This document shows positions 63,878 to 64,000 of a stretch of 64,000 bases of DNA, piece after piece. This DNA is from Lysinibacillus sp. SGAir0095 (GTDB taxonomy: Bacteria; Bacillota; Bacilli; Bacillales_A; Planococcaceae): assembly GCF_005491425.1 (NCBI RefSeq), contig NZ_CP028083.1, positions 2,318,001 through 2,382,000 of the forward strand, in the 5' to 3' direction. Below the pieces are notes generated by a model, which worked only from the letters and a program-made list of their open reading frames with translations, was not told the origin of the DNA and did no database searches. The translations under genes were made by a program, and so were the position numbers. How positions within the stretch are numbered: position 1 is the stretch's first letter; the number at the start of each line of letters is the position of its first letter.

Positions 63878-64000
63878 ATAAAACATCCCCTTTCAATAAA
63901 GTGGAAAGCTTCATTTAATAGTCATTGATAATATTTATTAGTAGATTATCGATTGGATGCACGATTCACATTGATACGCGAGAATCTATTAACCTAGTCT
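63878..64000. other. noncoding end of window
   Basis: 123 bases upstream of bkdAA without a gene, promoter consensus or terminator that I can support. If lpdV is upstream, as in B. subtilis, its stop is beyond the edge. Confidence 0.5.

Noticed and set aside
1-64000. tRNA, rRNA, CRISPR array, prophage or replication origin
   Set aside because: No cloverleaf, rRNA segment, regular repeat-spacer array, phage gene cluster or DnaA-box cluster was recognised on reading both strands.

Overview
The window is low-GC (about 36-37%), gene-dense chromosomal DNA from a Bacillales bacterium, most likely Planococcaceae (Lysinibacillus/Solibacillus/Ureibacillus-like). Reasons: strong AGGAGG-type ribosome binding sites with many TTG/GTG starts, a T-box leader, TnrA/GlnR-, ArgR-, NsrR- and BirA-type operators, and gene order that follows the B. 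subtilis yqjQ-yqjP-proI-rnz-polY1 ... yqjE-yqjD-yqjC-yqjA-brxB-bkd region, broken by several insertions. The genus is inference; the gene order comes from the sequence plus recalled B. subtilis order.

Layout. 0-6.4 kb: proline and arginine synthesis (3' end of proB, proA; argG-argH with ARG boxes), a lipoprotein and a DUF3889 protein. 6.4-16.4 kb: yqjQ-like SDR, a group II intron, nsrR and hmp (NO sensing and detoxification, with a triplicated 39-bp operator array), yqjP-like hydrolase, T-box-controlled proI, rnz, dinB. 16.5-18.3 kb: an IS1182-family element. 18.3-24.9 kb: trhO, bioY, a ribA-ribD-flavin monooxygenase-HAD nucleotidase operon, degV. 24.9-26.4 kb: an IS3-family element. 26.4-30.8 kb: a DnaQ-like exonuclease and a DUF294 nucleotidyltransferase beside a TnrA-controlled ammonium transporter; a LysM/3D wall protein. 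31-44 kb: a split PrpR-like regulator, guaC, signal peptidase I, an ABC ATPase, a flavin reductase, a FUSC exporter, ogt, a CrcB pair and membrane proteins. 44-47 kb: cheW, an M20 peptidase, a coiled-coil protein. 47-51.5 kb: a GMC/gluconate-2-dehydrogenase-type enzyme divergent from its own tatC-tatA-tatA. 51.5-64 kb: pccB, mce, the mini-protein Prli42, yqjA with a candidate structured leader RNA, brxB, meaB-mutB-mutA, and bkdB-bkdAB-bkdAA.

Metabolically the right end is coherent. BkdAA/AB/B oxidise branched-chain keto acids; the propionyl-CoA formed further down the valine and isoleucine routes can be carboxylated by a carboxylase containing PccB, epimerised by Mce and isomerised to succinyl-CoA by MutAB, with MeaB protecting the mutase. 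No biotin carboxylase subunit is encoded here.

The most striking feature is where the mobile DNA sits. The group II intron directly follows the nsrR terminator. The IS1182 element has duplicated the entire trhO terminator hairpin as its 28-bp target repeat. The IS3 element lies in the loop of the degV terminator. A solo IS1182-like end abuts the sipS terminator. Other points worth checking are the three-way-junction RNA plus terminator before yqjA, the dedicated Tat/oxidoreductase locus, and the partial riboflavin-type operon that lacks ribE/ribH and any visible FMN riboswitch.
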